A stretch of DNA of 42,305 nt from JANNRA01 sp031401035 (GTDB lineage Bacteria > Desulfobacterota > Binatia > HRBIN30 > CADEER01): assembly GCA_031401035.1 (NCBI GenBank), contig JANNRA010000033.1:1-42305 (forward strand). Reading direction: 5' to 3'. The position numbers and the translations under genes were made by a program. Of this stretch, positions 42,185 to 42,305 are shown in pieces. A model generated the notes under the pieces. The model was not told the DNA's origin and did not search any database. It worked only from the letters and a program-made list of their open reading frames with translations. The stretch's first letter is position 1. Each line of letters opens with the position of its first letter.

Positions 42185-42305
42185 TCAGGCCGGGGCGCCC
42201 ATTACGGCCTTGACCTCGAGGAACTCCTCGAAGCCGAAGTCGCCCCACTCGCGGCCGTTGCCGGACTGCTTGTAGCCGCCGAACGGCGCCGCGAAGTCCG
42301 CCATC
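42185..42305 (-). CDS. Aldehyde dehydrogenase, C-terminus only
   Basis: The reading frame enters from the right edge and ends at the TGA at 42185. APFGGYKQSGNGREWG and FEEFLEVKAVMG are typical of the C-terminal end of the aldehyde dehydrogenase family (the PFGGxKxSG signature). The catalytic part is outside the window. Substrate cannot be assigned. Confidence 0.85.
   Translation of the reverse strand, partial: MADFAAPFGGYKQSGNGREWGDFGFEEFLEVKAVMGAPA

Overview
This is high-GC, gene-dense chromosomal DNA from a Gram-negative bacterium. Lipobox lipoproteins, a TPR/outer-membrane barrel protein, a multihaem periplasmic cytochrome, secreted sulfatases and a periplasmic-sensor adenylate cyclase all point to a two-membrane cell. 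Several gene styles recall uncultured deltaproteobacterial lineages such as Candidatus Binatota: lipoproteins with Pro/Thr-rich linkers, Cys-rich exported proteins with a dockerin-like segment, and a Cys-domain sulfatase. That placement is an inference from recall, because there is no rRNA or other marker here. No tRNA, rRNA, CRISPR array, transposase or phage gene was recognised.

Layout. 1-3955 (minus) is a very large cyclase/AAA-ATPase/TPR signalling protein running off the left edge, with a dispersed DNA repeat inserted in frame. 4193-9507 (plus) is a four-gene oxidation operon: acetoacetate-decarboxylase-like protein, GMC oxidoreductase, a small-subunit/aldehyde dehydrogenase fusion, and an extended SDR. 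9709-11006 carries two exported proteins of unknown function. 11081-16622 is mixed housekeeping and signalling: SDR, orphan histidine kinase, truncated Cys-rich protein, DUF4336 protein, zinc ribbon, rRNA-methyltransferase-like protein and VOC protein. 16649-21297 (minus) holds an amidohydrolase-like lipoprotein, a DUF3109-like protein, Cys-rich proteins (one broken) and a YaiI-family gene flanked by inverted repeats. 21586-24155 holds an amidohydrolase and a methyltransferase.

24350-33431 is the most striking part: seven co-directional genes with overlaps or very short gaps. They encode glutaminase, a GAF protein, a ParA/MinD-like ATPase, a Pro/Thr-rich lipoprotein, a TPR/outer-membrane barrel protein, a FecR-domain protein and a CHASE2-adenylate cyclase. 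The set reads as an envelope-sensing and second-messenger module, and the lipoprotein/TPR-barrel pair resembles a surface-lipoprotein secretion pair. 33446-41931 (minus) is a scavenging block of two sulfatases, an octahaem TPR cytochrome and a penicillin-acylase-family hydrolase. An aldehyde dehydrogenase enters from the right edge.

Two dispersed palindromic repeat families occur. Family A gives PLPQGEGQGEG when translated. Family B is built from CACACGGAGGCACGGAGA-type units. They account for most of the non-coding structure and seem to have shaped several genes.
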